Program-made: the position numbers and the translations under genes
Shown: one piece after another, positions 16,242-30,565 of the stretch
How positions within the stretch are numbered: the first letter of the stretch is position 1
Layout of the letters: each line of letters begins with the position of its first letter
Notes under the pieces: model-generated
What the model was told of the DNA's origin: nothing
What the model saw: the letters and a program-made list of their open reading frames with translations, nothing else
Databases searched by the model: none
From: an uncultured Desulfosarcina sp.
GTDB taxonomy: Bacteria > Desulfobacterota > Desulfobacteria > Desulfobacterales > Desulfosarcinaceae
Direction: 5' to 3'
Assembly: GCF_963668215.1 (NCBI RefSeq)
Contig: NZ_OY764190.1
Span: 3,968,001 to 4,032,000, forward strand
Length of the DNA: 64,000 nt

Positions 16242-16304
16242 TTTTTTTACCGAGTTGAAAAAAAGAAATAGCCGGAAACTGTCCATCAATGGGAGGGTGT
16301 AAAC

Positions 16305-17498
<1,194 letters not shown>

Positions 17499-17519
17499 GA
17501 CTGCAAGGAGTGCCTTCAA

Positions 17520-17669
17520 GTGAGAATCATTATAACACTGGCCTGCACAGAGTGTAAGCGCAGGAATTATACGACCACCAAAAACAAGCGCACGACGCCG
17601 GACAAGCTCGAGTTCAGCAAGTACTGCCGTTTTTGCAAGAAACATACGCCGCACAAAGAGACCAAATAA
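17520..17669 (+). CDS. rpmG: 50S ribosomal protein L33
   Basis: A 49-residue protein with GTG start (AAGGAG upstream). It starts MRIIITLACTECKRRNY and has a second pair CRFC, so it is the four-cysteine zinc-binding form of L33. It lies between tuf and tRNA-Trp, its usual place. Confidence 0.96.
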   Translation: MRIIITLACTECKRRNYTTTKNKRTTPDKLEFSKYCRFCKKHTPHKETK

Positions 17670-17702
17670 CGCTCGTTGCTTTGTGTGTTGTGGATTTGAT
17701 GC

Positions 17703-17779
17703 AGGCCAGTAGCTCTAATTGGTAGAGCATCGGACTCCAAATCCGGGTGTTGGGGGTTCGAATCCCTCCTGGCCTGCCA
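17703..17779 (+). tRNA. tRNA-Trp (CCA)
   Basis: A 77-base cloverleaf: acceptor AGGCCAG/CTGGCCT, anticodon loop CTCCAAA giving CCA, T-arm GGGTTCGAATCCC, encoded CCA. It precedes secE as in many proteobacteria. Confidence 0.97.
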
Positions 17780-17865
17780 AAATTTTGATGCCTTATTTAA
17801 TGGTGACGAACATCGCGACCGCATCAGAGATCGTGATGTTCCGCCTTTTCGCATAACGGGGTGTG

Positions 17866-18222
17866 ATGGGACGCTTACTTCGAAAGAAAGATCCAAAAAA
17901 AAAGATTAAGAATACGCAATCTGCGAATGAAGTCGACCTGGATCCGAATTCCCCTGGTGATCAGGCGAACCCAAAGCCGGTGGTGAAGAAAACCTATACT
18001 CCGGCCAGCAAGCCCGCTGTCGCCAAGGAAAAGAATTTTATCGACAAGTCGCTCCAGTTTCTCAGGGAGGTCAAGGTCGAACTGAAGAAAGTCACCTGGC
18101 CATCCAGAAAACAGACCATGGGGTCAACCGTGGTCGTCCTGGTGATCGTGGCGATCATCTCGCTGTTTCTCGGGGTGGTTGATGCGGGTCTTTCCGGCCT
18201 GATCCGAGCAGTATTGCAATAA
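17866..18222 (+). CDS. secE: Preprotein translocase subunit SecE
   Basis: A 118-residue SecE with a long, charged and Pro/Lys-rich N-terminal extension (about 1-55). The conserved cytosolic amphipathic motif FLREVKVELKKVTWPSR comes next, then one transmembrane helix. It clamps SecY, which is encoded at 41652. ATG 17866 is preferred over the adjacent in-frame GTG 17863; AACGGGG is the likely ribosome site. Confidence 0.95.
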   Translation: MGRLLRKKDPKKKIKNTQSANEVDLDPNSPGDQANPKPVVKKTYTPASKPAVAKEKNFIDKSLQFLREVKVELKKVTWPSRKQTMGSTVVVLVIVAIISLFLGVVDAGLSGLIRAVLQ

Positions 18223-18238
18223 CGCAGGAGCGGTTATC

Positions 18239-18769
18239 GTGGCCAAAAAATGGTATATTGTTCATGTCTATTCCGGATTTGAGAACAAGGTAAAGGCGTC
18301 TCTCGAAGAAAAGGTCGCCTCTTCGCCCAACCCGGACAAGTTCGACGAGGTCCTCGTTCCGACGGAAGAGGTCGTCGAATTGGTCAAGGGCAAGCGCAGG
18401 ACCTCCTCGAGAAAGTTCTATCCCGGCTATCTTCTCGTCAAAATGGAACTTGACGATGAAACTTGGCATATCGTGAACAATACACCGAAAGTTACCGGAT
18501 TTCTTGGAGGGCGGGAAAAGCCGACTCCGATCACGGAGGAAGAGGCCAATACCATTCTCAACCGGATGGAGGCGGGTAAAAACCAGCCCCAGCCGAAATA
18601 CTTCTTTGAAACCGGGGACGAGATTCGCGTCATCGATGGTCCGTTTACCAACTTTAACGGCACTGTCGAGGAGGTCAATCCCGAAAAGGGAAAGATCAAA
18701 GTTCTGGTGAGCATTTTCGGCCGGTCCACACCGGTTGAACTGGATTTCGTCCAAGTCACCAAATTATAG
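18239..18769 (+). CDS. nusG: Transcription termination/antitermination protein NusG
   Basis: A 176-residue NusG: the NGN domain opens KKWYIVHVYSGFENKVK, and the C-terminal KOW domain carries DEIRVIDGPFTNFNG. It binds RNA polymerase and links it to Rho or to S10. GTG 18239 follows GCAGGAG and lies 16 bases after secE. It shares a transcript with secE and probably with rplKAJL. Confidence 0.98.
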   Translation: MAKKWYIVHVYSGFENKVKASLEEKVASSPNPDKFDEVLVPTEEVVELVKGKRRTSSRKFYPGYLLVKMELDDETWHIVNNTPKVTGFLGGREKPTPITEEEANTILNRMEAGKNQPQPKYFFETGDEIRVIDGPFTNFNGTVEEVNPEKGKIKVLVSIFGRSTPVELDFVQVTKL

Positions 18770-18838
18770 CCGCACGGTTGGCGGCACGGATAGTAATGCT
18801 TTTACAATTCAACGATTTGCAAGGGAAACGATCGAACA

Positions 18839-19261
18839 ATGGCTAAAAAGGTAATGGCTCAAATCAAGCTTCAAGTTGAAGCAGGCAAGGCGAACCCGTC
18901 TCCTCCCATCGGCCCGGCGCTCGGGCAGCATGGTGTCAATATCATGGATTTTTGCAAGGCGTTCAATGCACGAACGGCTAACGACGCAGGTATGATCATC
19001 CCTGTGGTCATCACCGTTTTCCAGGATCGCTCGTTTACCTTTATCACCAAAACGCCGCCGGCCGCCGTCCTTTTAAAAAAGGCCGCCAAAGTGGCCAAGG
19101 GTGCAGGCGACCCCAAAAGGGATCGTGTGGGCAGCGTCACCAAGGCCCAGGTCGAGGAGATTGCAAAAATTAAAATGGAAGACCTTAACGCCAACGATCT
19201 GGCGGCTGCCTGTAAGATTATCGGCGGAACCGCCCGGAGCATGGGGATCGAAATAAAATAG
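18839..19261 (+). CDS. rplK: 50S ribosomal protein L11
   Basis: A 140-residue L11, with KLQVEAGKANPSPPIGPALGQ at the N-terminal domain and a C-terminal rRNA-binding domain ending GTARSMGIEIK. It forms the GTPase-associated centre with the L10/L7-L12 stalk. Start ATG follows AAGGGAAAC. It lies in nusG-rplK-rplA order. Confidence 0.98.
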   Translation: MAKKVMAQIKLQVEAGKANPSPPIGPALGQHGVNIMDFCKAFNARTANDAGMIIPVVITVFQDRSFTFITKTPPAAVLLKKAAKVAKGAGDPKRDRVGSVTKAQVEEIAKIKMEDLNANDLAAACKIIGGTARSMGIEIK

Positions 19262-19356
19262 TCACCCCGCAGCGCCTGCGCGTTTGATGCCGCAACCCGG
19301 ACGGCAGCGTACAGAGAGGGTGCTGAGCGAATCATTTGCAAGGAGCAAGAACGAAG

Positions 19357-20061
19357 ATGCCGAAGCATGGTAAAAAATACAGGGAATCATCCAGTAAGAT
19401 CGAGTCAACCCGGCGTTACGATTTCACCGAAGCGATCGATGCTGCCATCTCTTCATCCTATGCCAAGTTTGACGAGACCGTAGACGTGGCTGTGCGTCTC
19501 GGGGTAGACCCCAGACATGCGGACCAGATGGTGCGCGGAACCGTGGTTTTGCCCAACGGCCTTGGAAAAGAGGTCAAGGTTCTCGTTTTTGCCAAGGGTG
19601 AAAAGGAAACCGAGGCCAGGGAGGCCGGCGCCGAATTTGTCGGCAACGAAGACCTGGTCGAAAAAATCAAAGAGGGCTGGTTCGGTTTTGACAAAGCCAT
19701 TGCGACCCCGGACATGATGGGCACTGTGGGCAAGATCGGTCGGCTTCTCGGCCCCCGGGGCCTGATGCCCAATGCCAAGACCGGGACGGTGACCTTCGAT
19801 GTGGCCAAAACGGTTCAGGAACTCAAAGCGGGTAAAATCGAATTTCGGGTGGAAAAGGCGGGCATTGTGCACGCCCCGATGGGAAAAGTCTCCTTTGGTA
19901 CGCAGCGACTCATAGAGAATATCACCGCATTTATTGAAACGATTTTGAAGTTGAAACCGTCTTCCAGCAAAGGAACCTACCTGAAAGGGATTGCTGTGTC
20001 CACCACCATGGGACCCGGCATCAAAATCGATACCGCACTGGTCAAGGATTTGGTGAAATAG
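19357..20061 (+). CDS. rplA: 50S ribosomal protein L1
   Basis: A 234-residue L1 of the stalk next to the E site, with GPRGLMPNAKTGTVT and the terminal TMGPGIKIDTALV. ATG 19357 is chosen over an in-frame ATG seven codons upstream, because AAGGAG lies eleven bases before it and homology starts MPKHGKKY. In many bacteria L1 represses its own rplKA mRNA. Confidence 0.97.
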   Translation: MPKHGKKYRESSSKIESTRRYDFTEAIDAAISSSYAKFDETVDVAVRLGVDPRHADQMVRGTVVLPNGLGKEVKVLVFAKGEKETEAREAGAEFVGNEDLVEKIKEGWFGFDKAIATPDMMGTVGKIGRLLGPRGLMPNAKTGTVTFDVAKTVQELKAGKIEFRVEKAGIVHAPMGKVSFGTQRLIENITAFIETILKLKPSSSKGTYLKGIAVSTTMGPGIKIDTALVKDLVK

Positions 20062-20356
20062 GAGCGCCGCAGGCCTCCTTGTTTTCATGGCGGTAAGATT
20101 TTTTATAACCACAGGTTTGAAACGGCCTGTACGATCACACTGTCAAAGACTGTAGGTTCACCAAGCCCCGTTTGGAAAAGGGACTGCGTGTTTAATCGGT
20201 ACATACCGGCCTGCCGAGACGGAGTTGGATTGTTTCATGAGCCCTTCCGACAGCACGATTGCAGTCTGCACGATTGTTTCAGAAGGAACTCCCGGAAATC
20301 AAACCATCAAGTGTCCTCCGGTTTTTGCAGTTTAAGGAAGGGGGTGTAATTAAACA
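20062..20356 (+). promoter_or_regulatory. rplJ leader, likely L10(L12)4 autoregulatory RNA
   Basis: A 295-base non-coding stretch sits between rplA and rplJ, where proteobacteria carry the L10 leader, which is bound by L10/L12 to repress rplJL. GC-rich segments here could fold, and a purine-rich AAGGAAGGGGG lies at its end. I did not derive a full structure. The call rests mainly on position and length. Confidence 0.45.
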
Positions 20357-20881
20357 TTGGATATTCACAAGAAAAAGCAGATCACCGAAGACCTTCAGGG
20401 GCGTTTTGAAAAGTCAACCATAGTCATCCTGACAGATTATAAGGGACTTGACGTGGCGGCGATGAACGACCTGAGGCGCAAACTCAGGGGCGCCAACACC
20501 GAATATCAGGTGGTGAAAAATTCGCTTCTCGTCCGCGCTTCGGAAGGCAACGATGTTGCCTTGATCAAAGATCGATTCAAAGGACCTAGCGCCGTCGCCC
20601 TTAGCAATGACGACCCGGTCGCGCCGGCAAAAGTGCTCTCCGATTTCATCAAGGAAAACAAAAAATTCGAAATCAAGGTGGGCGTTCTTAACGGCAAGAT
20701 TATCGATCCCGACGGAATCAAGGCACTTTCATCCCTGCCGTCCAGAGAAGTTTTACTGGCACAGGTGCTTTCTACAATGAATGCCGTTCCGTCCTCGTTG
20801 GTCAGGGCTCTGGCTGACGTTCCGCGGCGGTTCGTCAATGTGCTCCAGGCCATCAAGGAGCAGAAGGAAGCCGAGGCCTGA
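20357..20881 (+). CDS. rplJ: 50S ribosomal protein L10
   Basis: A 174-residue L10, the base of the L7/L12 stalk: MDIHKKKQITEDLQGRF at the start, VVKNSLLVRA in the rRNA-binding part, and a C-terminal helix for L12 dimers. The start is TTG at 20357, after a long AAGGAAGGGGG Shine-Dalgarno. Confidence 0.97.
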   Translation: MDIHKKKQITEDLQGRFEKSTIVILTDYKGLDVAAMNDLRRKLRGANTEYQVVKNSLLVRASEGNDVALIKDRFKGPSAVALSNDDPVAPAKVLSDFIKENKKFEIKVGVLNGKIIDPDGIKALSSLPSREVLLAQVLSTMNAVPSSLVRALADVPRRFVNVLQAIKEQKEAEA

Positions 20882-20949
20882 TTCAACGCTTTTAACACTC
20901 GATTTTTTTAAATGACTGTAATGTAAATTGTACTGGAGGAAAAAAACCA

Positions 20950-21339
20950 ATGGCTGAACTCACTAAAGAAGATGTAATTGAATTTATAGCGAATATGTCC
21001 GTTCTGGAACTCTCCGAGATGGTCAAGGAGATGGAAGACAAGTTCGGCGTTTCCGCCGCCGCACCGGTTGCCATGATGGCTGCCGGACCTGCCGGAGATG
21101 CTGGTGGCGCTGCAGCGGACGAAGAAAAGAACGAGTTCGACATCATTCTTACGGCTGCCGGAGATAAGAAAATTGCCGTGATCAAAGAAGTGCGTGCCAT
21201 CACCGGCCTGGGGCTGAAGGAAGCCAAGGCCCTGGTCGACGAAGCGCCCAAACCGGTTAAGGAAGGCGTTCCCAAGGAAGAGGCTGAAAAAATCAAGGCC
21301 CAACTCGAAGAGGCCGGCGCGCAGGTGGAGTTGAAGTAA
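20950..21339 (+). CDS. rplL: 50S ribosomal protein L7/L12
   Basis: A 129-residue L7/L12 with helical N-terminal dimerisation domain (FIANMSVLELSEMVKEMEDKF), Ala/Gly-rich hinge and a C-terminal factor-binding domain (KIAVIKEVRAITGLGLKEAK). It recruits translational GTPases. GGAGG precedes ATG 20950. Confidence 0.98.
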   Translation: MAELTKEDVIEFIANMSVLELSEMVKEMEDKFGVSAAAPVAMMAAGPAGDAGGAAADEEKNEFDIILTAAGDKKIAVIKEVRAITGLGLKEAKALVDEAPKPVKEGVPKEEAEKIKAQLEEAGAQVELK

Positions 21340-21378
21340 CCAACACCGGCGCCTGGCGCCAAAAGGTATGCAATATCC

Positions 21379-21455
21379 TTTTTTTATTAAAAAAAGCATT
21401 GAATATGAAAATGGGGTGCAAAGGTGCGATATCCTTTGATCCCATTTTCATATTC
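21379..21455 (+). promoter_or_regulatory. Long hairpin between rplL and rpoB
   Basis: GAATATGAAAATGGG (21401-21415) pairs perfectly with CCCATTTTCATATTC (21441-21455), and AAAGG/CCTTT inside the loop extends the fold. A symmetric T7/A7 element at 21380-21396 precedes it. The related strings GGTATGCAATATCCTTT and GGTGCGATATCCTTT form a near direct repeat. The position equals the E. coli rplL-rpoB attenuator/RNase III processing site, so it likely tunes RNA polymerase subunit output. Confidence 0.65.
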
Positions 21456-21478
21456 CTCAATCATCTATCGGAGTTGCC

Positions 21479-25561
<4,083 letters not shown>

Positions 25562-25628
25562 TCGCGCCGACAGCGAACCATCGGGCAACGATTTTTGATT
25601 ATCCGTAACGACGATAAAGGAAACAGTT

Positions 25629-28600
25629 ATGGAAACACTATATGATTTTTTCTCGAAACCGACCGATCCCAGACGTTATACCGGCGTCAAGGTCTCTCTG
25701 GCCTCATCGGATCAGATCCGACAATGGTCCCACGGCGAGATCAAGAAGCCGGAGACCATCAATTACCGGACATTCAAGCCGGAGCGTGACGGCCTTTTTT
25801 GTGCCAAGATTTTCGGGCCGACCAAAGACTACGAGTGCAATTGTGGTAAGTACAAACGCATGAAACACCGGGGCGTCATCTGCGAAAAGTGCGGCGTGGA
25901 AGTGATCCAGTCCAAAGTTCGCCGGGAGCGCATGGGCCACATCGAACTGGCCACGCCGGTATCCCATATCTGGTTTCTGAAAAGCCTGCCAAGCAAAATC
26001 GGCAACCTCCTCGATATCACCCTTAAGAATATGGAGAAGGTTCTTTATTTCGACTCCTACATCGTCATCGATCCCAAGGATACGGCCTTAAACCGCGGGC
26101 AATTGCTGTCCGACGAAAAATACCATGAGGCCCTGGAAACCTATGGCGCCGGAAGCTTTGAAGCCGGTATCGGCGCGGAAGCCGTCAAGGCTCTGCTGGA
26201 GAATATCGAACTGGACGAGCTTTACCAGGAATTGAGAAAGGAGATCCGGGCCACCAATTCCGTCGCCAAACGGCAAAAGCTTTCGAAACGGCTGAAAATC
26301 GTGGACGCCTTCATGCGCTCAGGTCTGGAGCCCGTTTGGATGATCATGGATGTCATCCCTGTGCTGCCACCAGACCTAAGGCCCCTGGTCCCCCTCGAAG
26401 GCGGACGCTTCGCGACTTCCGACCTCAACGATCTCTACCGGCGGGTTATCAATCGCAACAATCGGCTCAAGCGTCTCATGGACCTGAAGGCGCCAGAGAT
26501 CATTGTGAGAAACGAAAAGCGCATGCTTCAGGAATCCGTGGACGTGCTTTTCGACAACGGGCGCCACGGCCGAGTGATTACCGGAACCAACAAGCGGCCT
26601 CTTAAATCGTTGAGCGACACCCTAAAGGGCAAACAGGGCCGTTTTCGTCAGAACCTTCTGGGAAAACGGGTGGATTACTCCGGCCGTACGGTTATTACCG
26701 TGGGGCCGAACCTGCGGCTCCATCAGTGCGGCCTGCCGAAAAAGATGGCTCTGGAGCTGTTCAAGCCTTTTGTTTACTACCGTTTGGAGCAGAAAGGGCT
26801 GGTTTCCACAGTCAAAAGCGCTAAAAAGATGGTCGAGCGAGAGGTCCCGGAGGTATGGGATACGCTCGATGAAGTCGTCAAGGAATACCCCGTGATGCTC
26901 AACCGGGCGCCGACCCTGCACCGGCTGGGCATCCAGGCCTTTGAGCCGACCCTGATCGAGGGTAAGGCCATCCAACTGCACCCGCTGGTATGTACGGCCT
27001 TCAATGCCGACTTTGACGGCGACCAGATGGCCGTGCATGTGCCACTGTCGGTCGAATCCCAGATCGAAGCCCGGGTGCTCATGCTGGCCAGCAACAACAT
27101 CCTTTCTCCGGCCAACGGCAGCCCCATCATCGTGCCCAGTCAGGACATCGTACTGGGGCTTTATTACATGACCCGGGGAAAAGAGGGCTGCATCGGCGAG
27201 GGCAAGATATTCGCCAACCCGGAAGAGGTCCGTGTGGCCTATGACGACCGGGCGGTTGACCTGCACGCTCACATCACGGTTCGTATCGATGGCAAGCGGG
27301 TGGAAACCATTGTCGGCCGAATTCTGCTTTGGGAGATCATGCCCAAGGAGGAAGTGGTCCGGCTGAGGCACATCATGGTCAACGATGAGAAGGCCATGAC
27401 TAAGATTTCCAAAGCGGCACTGGATGGCGAAGACTTTTCGGGCCTCGTGGCACAATATTCGGAAAGTCGGGATAAAGAGAACGGAGGCGAGATCGGGCTG
27501 CTGAAAAAAAAGGAGTTTGTCCGGGCGTTCGGCGCGGACGCCAACGATGTCGAGGCCTTGTTTCAGCTCTCCGAAAACGAAATTTCCGCGGTTATCGCTA
27601 CCGGATCGGGATACCATCTGTTTCAGGTGATGGAGCGCCGGCCCGAGATTCCTTTTGACACCATCAACAAGGTAATGGACAAGGGCGCACTTCGCGGTCT
27701 GGTCGATTATGTCTACCGCAACCTCGGCCCGAAAGCCACGGTCATTTTGGCCGACCGGCTCAAGGACATCGGGTACAAATATTCCACCAAGGGCGGACTT
27801 TCTATTGCTATCGACGCCATGATCATCCCCGAAAAGAAATGGGATATTCTCAAGCAGGCGGATTCCCAGGTCAGCGAAATTGGCCGTCAATACACCGAAG
27901 GTCTCATCACCCAAGGTGAGAAATATAACAAGGTGGTGGACATCTGGGCTAAGGCCACCGATGACGTGGCCAACGAGATGATGGACGCCATGAAGGTTGA
28001 GACGTTGACCGATGCGGACGGCAATCCCCGGCTGGATGAATCCGGGCGCCCGTTGGTGGCGGAAAGTTTCAACCCTATCTATATGATGGCAGATTCCGGC
28101 GCCCGAGGCAGCAAGGACCAGATGCGGCAGCTGGCCGGAATGCGCGGTCTGATGGCCAAGCCCTCCGGTGAGATTATCGAAACGCCCATTCAGGCTAATT
28201 TCCGGGAGGGGCTTTCCGTGCTCCAGTACTTCACCTCCACCCACGGTGCCCGAAAGGGCCTTGCAGATACCGCGCTGAAGACCGCCAACTCCGGATACCT
28301 GACCCGACGCTTGGCCGACGTGGCCCAGGATTGTGCCGTGATCGAGGCGGACTGCGGTACGACCATGGGCGTTACCGTCGAACCGCTGCTCGAAGGCGGA
28401 GAAGTGATTCAACGCCTCAGCGAACGCATCCTGGGGAGGACTACGGTCAATGATGTACTGGATCCATTTACCGATGAAGTTATCGTTCCGGCGGGCAAGG
28501 AGATCAACGAAAAAGATGCCCAGAAAATCGAGGATGCCGGCGTGAACACAGTTCTGATCCGCAGTGTGCTGACCTGCCGCACCAAATACGGTGTTTGCGC

Positions 28601-30038
28601 CAAATGCTACGGACGGGACCTGGCCCACGGTCGCACAGTTGAAATGGGACAGGCCGTGGGGATTCTGGCCGCCCAGTCCATCGGGGAGCCGGGAACACAG
28701 CTGACCATGCGGACGTTCCACATCGGCGGTACCGCCAGCCGACGGGTCGAGCAGGCCGATATCCGGGCCCGCACGGCAGGAAAGATCAAGTTCGTCGACC
28801 TCAATGTGGTCAAAAATGCGGACAACGAACTGGTGGTCATGAACCGCCGGGGCGGTGAATTTGCCATCGTTGGCGAAACCGGACGTGAGCGTGAGCGCTG
28901 TCCGGTCATCTACGGCGCCCATATCGTGGTTAAAGAGGGTCAGGAGGTGAATCCCGGTGACCTTTTGGCCGTTTGGGACCCATTCACCACGCCGATCCTT
29001 ACTGAAACCGGTGGTACCGTTAAATTCGGCGACCTGATTCCGGGCAAGACCATCCAGGAAAAAGTGGACCCGGTGACCGGTAAATCCAGCCGCACGGTGA
29101 TCGAATCCAAGACCGCCGAAGAGCGGCCGCGGATCTCCATCAAAGGAGAAGACGGAAAAACCGCCAAACTGAGCAAGGGTTCGGGGATGGCGCGCTACAT
29201 GCTGCCGGTGGATGCTGTCGTCATGGTGGAAGAGGGTGATCCGGTAAAAGCCGGTGACATTATCGCCAAACTTCCCCGGGCCACCACCAAAACCAAAGAC
29301 ATCACCGGCGGTCTTCCGCGGGTCGCCGAGCTTTTCGAGGTTCGCAAGCCGAAAGAGGTGGCGGTGCTCAGCGAGATCGACGGGTATGTTTCCATTGCCA
29401 AGGCCACGAAAAAAGGCAAGCAGCGGGTCACCATCACCCCGGTGGATGTCGGTGAGAAGAAAGAATACCTGATTCCCAGGGGCAAACATATCAACGTTTA
29501 CGAAGGCGATTACATTCGGGCAGGGGAACCGCTCATCGGCGGCGCCGCCAACCCCCAGGACATTCTCAAGATCAAGGGCGAGGTGGCCCTGGCCAAGTAC
29601 CTGGTGGATGAGGTTCAGGAGGTCTACCGGCTCCAGGGTGTGCGCATCAATGACAAGCATATCGAAGTGATCGTGCGGCAGATGATGCGGCGGGTCAAGG
29701 TTGTGGATATCGGCGATACGGATTTTATCCTGGAGGAGCAGGTGGATAAAATCACCTTTGAAGAGGCCAACGAGGCCATCGTCGCCGAGGGTGGCAAGCC
29801 GGCCATCGCCGAACCGCTGATCCTCGGAATTACCAAAGCGTCTCTCAGTACGGACAGTTTTATTTCGGCGGCCTCCTTCCAGGAAACCACCAAAGTGCTG
29901 ACCGATGCCGCCATTGCCGGTGCCGAGGACGCGCTGCGGGGCCTGAAGGAAAACGTCATCATGGGCCGGATCATTCCGGCGGGAACGGGCGTTACCCGGT
30001 ACCGCGATATCGCCGTAACGGCCAGTGAAGGTGAATGA
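25629..30038 (+). CDS. rpoC: RNA polymerase subunit beta prime with inserted parvulin domain
   Basis: A 1469-residue catalytic subunit. Zinc site 1 (CNCGKYKRMKHRGVICEKC), the active-site NADFDGDQMAVH at about 459-470, zinc site 2 and the bridge/trigger segments (GEPGTQLTMRTFHIGG) are intact. The SBHM modules inside the trigger loop are present. The oddity is about 100 extra residues (574-673) between GRILLWEIMPK and IPFDTINKVMDKGAL, where other beta prime chains run directly on. The insert reads as a complete parvulin PPIase (RHIMV, DGEDFSGLVAQYSES, GGEIG, GYHLFQV). Start ATG 25629 with AAGGAAA upstream. Confidence 0.98.
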   Translation: METLYDFFSKPTDPRRYTGVKVSLASSDQIRQWSHGEIKKPETINYRTFKPERDGLFCAKIFGPTKDYECNCGKYKRMKHRGVICEKCGVEVIQSKVRRERMGHIELATPVSHIWFLKSLPSKIGNLLDITLKNMEKVLYFDSYIVIDPKDTALNRGQLLSDEKYHEALETYGAGSFEAGIGAEAVKALLENIELDELYQELRKEIRATNSVAKRQKLSKRLKIVDAFMRSGLEPVWMIMDVIPVLPPDLRPLVPLEGGRFATSDLNDLYRRVINRNNRLKRLMDLKAPEIIVRNEKRMLQESVDVLFDNGRHGRVITGTNKRPLKSLSDTLKGKQGRFRQNLLGKRVDYSGRTVITVGPNLRLHQCGLPKKMALELFKPFVYYRLEQKGLVSTVKSAKKMVEREVPEVWDTLDEVVKEYPVMLNRAPTLHRLGIQAFEPTLIEGKAIQLHPLVCTAFNADFDGDQMAVHVPLSVESQIEARVLMLASNNILSPANGSPIIVPSQDIVLGLYYMTRGKEGCIGEGKIFANPEEVRVAYDDRAVDLHAHITVRIDGKRVETIVGRILLWEIMPKEEVVRLRHIMVNDEKAMTKISKAALDGEDFSGLVAQYSESRDKENGGEIGLLKKKEFVRAFGADANDVEALFQLSENEISAVIATGSGYHLFQVMERRPEIPFDTINKVMDKGALRGLVDYVYRNLGPKATVILADRLKDIGYKYSTKGGLSIAIDAMIIPEKKWDILKQADSQVSEIGRQYTEGLITQGEKYNKVVDIWAKATDDVANEMMDAMKVETLTDADGNPRLDESGRPLVAESFNPIYMMADSGARGSKDQMRQLAGMRGLMAKPSGEIIETPIQANFREGLSVLQYFTSTHGARKGLADTALKTANSGYLTRRLADVAQDCAVIEADCGTTMGVTVEPLLEGGEVIQRLSERILGRTTVNDVLDPFTDEVIVPAGKEINEKDAQKIEDAGVNTVLIRSVLTCRTKYGVCAKCYGRDLAHGRTVEMGQAVGILAAQSIGEPGTQLTMRTFHIGGTASRRVEQADIRARTAGKIKFVDLNVVKNADNELVVMNRRGGEFAIVGETGRERERCPVIYGAHIVVKEGQEVNPGDLLAVWDPFTTPILTETGGTVKFGDLIPGKTIQEKVDPVTGKSSRTVIESKTAEERPRISIKGEDGKTAKLSKGSGMARYMLPVDAVVMVEEGDPVKAGDIIAKLPRATTKTKDITGGLPRVAELFEVRKPKEVAVLSEIDGYVSIAKATKKGKQRVTITPVDVGEKKEYLIPRGKHINVYEGDYIRAGEPLIGGAANPQDILKIKGEVALAKYLVDEVQEVYRLQGVRINDKHIEVIVRQMMRRVKVVDIGDTDFILEEQVDKITFEEANEAIVAEGGKPAIAEPLILGITKASLSTDSFISAASFQETTKVLTDAAIAGAEDALRGLKENVIMGRIIPAGTGVTRYRDIAVTASEGE
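27348..27647 (+). other. Parvulin-type PPIase domain inside rpoC
   Basis: Residues 574-673 of beta prime follow the parvulin order: an RHIMV strand with His 581, a spacer helix, GEDFSGLVAQYSES, NGGEIGLL, EFVRAF, LFQLSENEIS and SGYHLFQVMERR. Both core histidines of parvulins (RHI and GYH) are kept, so isomerase or at least peptide-binding activity is possible. The reading frame is continuous through both borders and base composition matches the host gene. Confidence 0.85.
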
Positions 30039-30068
30039 TGTTTTGCAGACGGGGAAATAAAAATTTCC

Positions 30069-30097
30069 TTGACAAACAAAAAAGCAAAATATACATA
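30069..30097 (+). promoter_or_regulatory. Promoter of rpsL/rpsG operon
   Basis: Perfect TTGACA (30069-30074), 17-base spacer, then TACATA (30092-30097) within the 114-base rpoC-rpsL gap. It would give the str-type operon its own start. Confidence 0.6.
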
Positions 30098-30152
30098 GCC
30101 AGTTTCTGTGCGCGAAGAAAATTGATGCAACTGAACTATTAAAGGGATCGCT

Positions 30153-30524
30153 ATGCCAACAATCAACCAGCTCGTGCGTAAGGGCCGGAAACGTGTCGAA
30201 AAAAAGACCAATACACCGGCGTTGAAATCGGCTCCCCAGAAGCGGGGGGTTTGCACCCGGGTGTATACCTCAACACCCAAAAAGCCGAACTCGGCGTTGC
30301 GCAAAGTTGCCAGGGTTCGTCTGACCACCGGTGTGGAGGTGACGGCCTACATCCCGGGGATCGGTCACAATCTGCAGGAGCACTCCGTCGTGCTGGTCCG
30401 TGGCGGCCGTGTCAAAGATTTGCCGGGCGTTCGTTATCACATCGTTCGTGGAACCCTGGATACCCTGGGCGTGGACGGCAGGCGTCAGGGTCGCTCCAAA
30501 TACGGTGCCAAGCGGCCCAAGTAA
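30153..30524 (+). CDS. rpsL: 30S ribosomal protein S12
   Basis: A 123-residue S12 of the decoding centre, with the streptomycin-related loops TPKKPNSALRKVARV and GRVKDLPGVRYH (wild-type Lys in both). Start MPTINQLVRKGR at 30153, preceded by AAAGGGA. Confidence 0.99.
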   Translation: MPTINQLVRKGRKRVEKKTNTPALKSAPQKRGVCTRVYTSTPKKPNSALRKVARVRLTTGVEVTAYIPGIGHNLQEHSVVLVRGGRVKDLPGVRYHIVRGTLDTLGVDGRRQGRSKYGAKRPK

Positions 30525-30565
30525 TCAGGATCAATTTGGAATTTTAACTGAAAATGGTGTGAGCT

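Noticed and set aside
26622..29660. A 1012-codon open frame antisense to rpoC
   Set aside because: It mirrors the codon bias of rpoC, has no ribosome site or family resemblance, and rpoC is certain.
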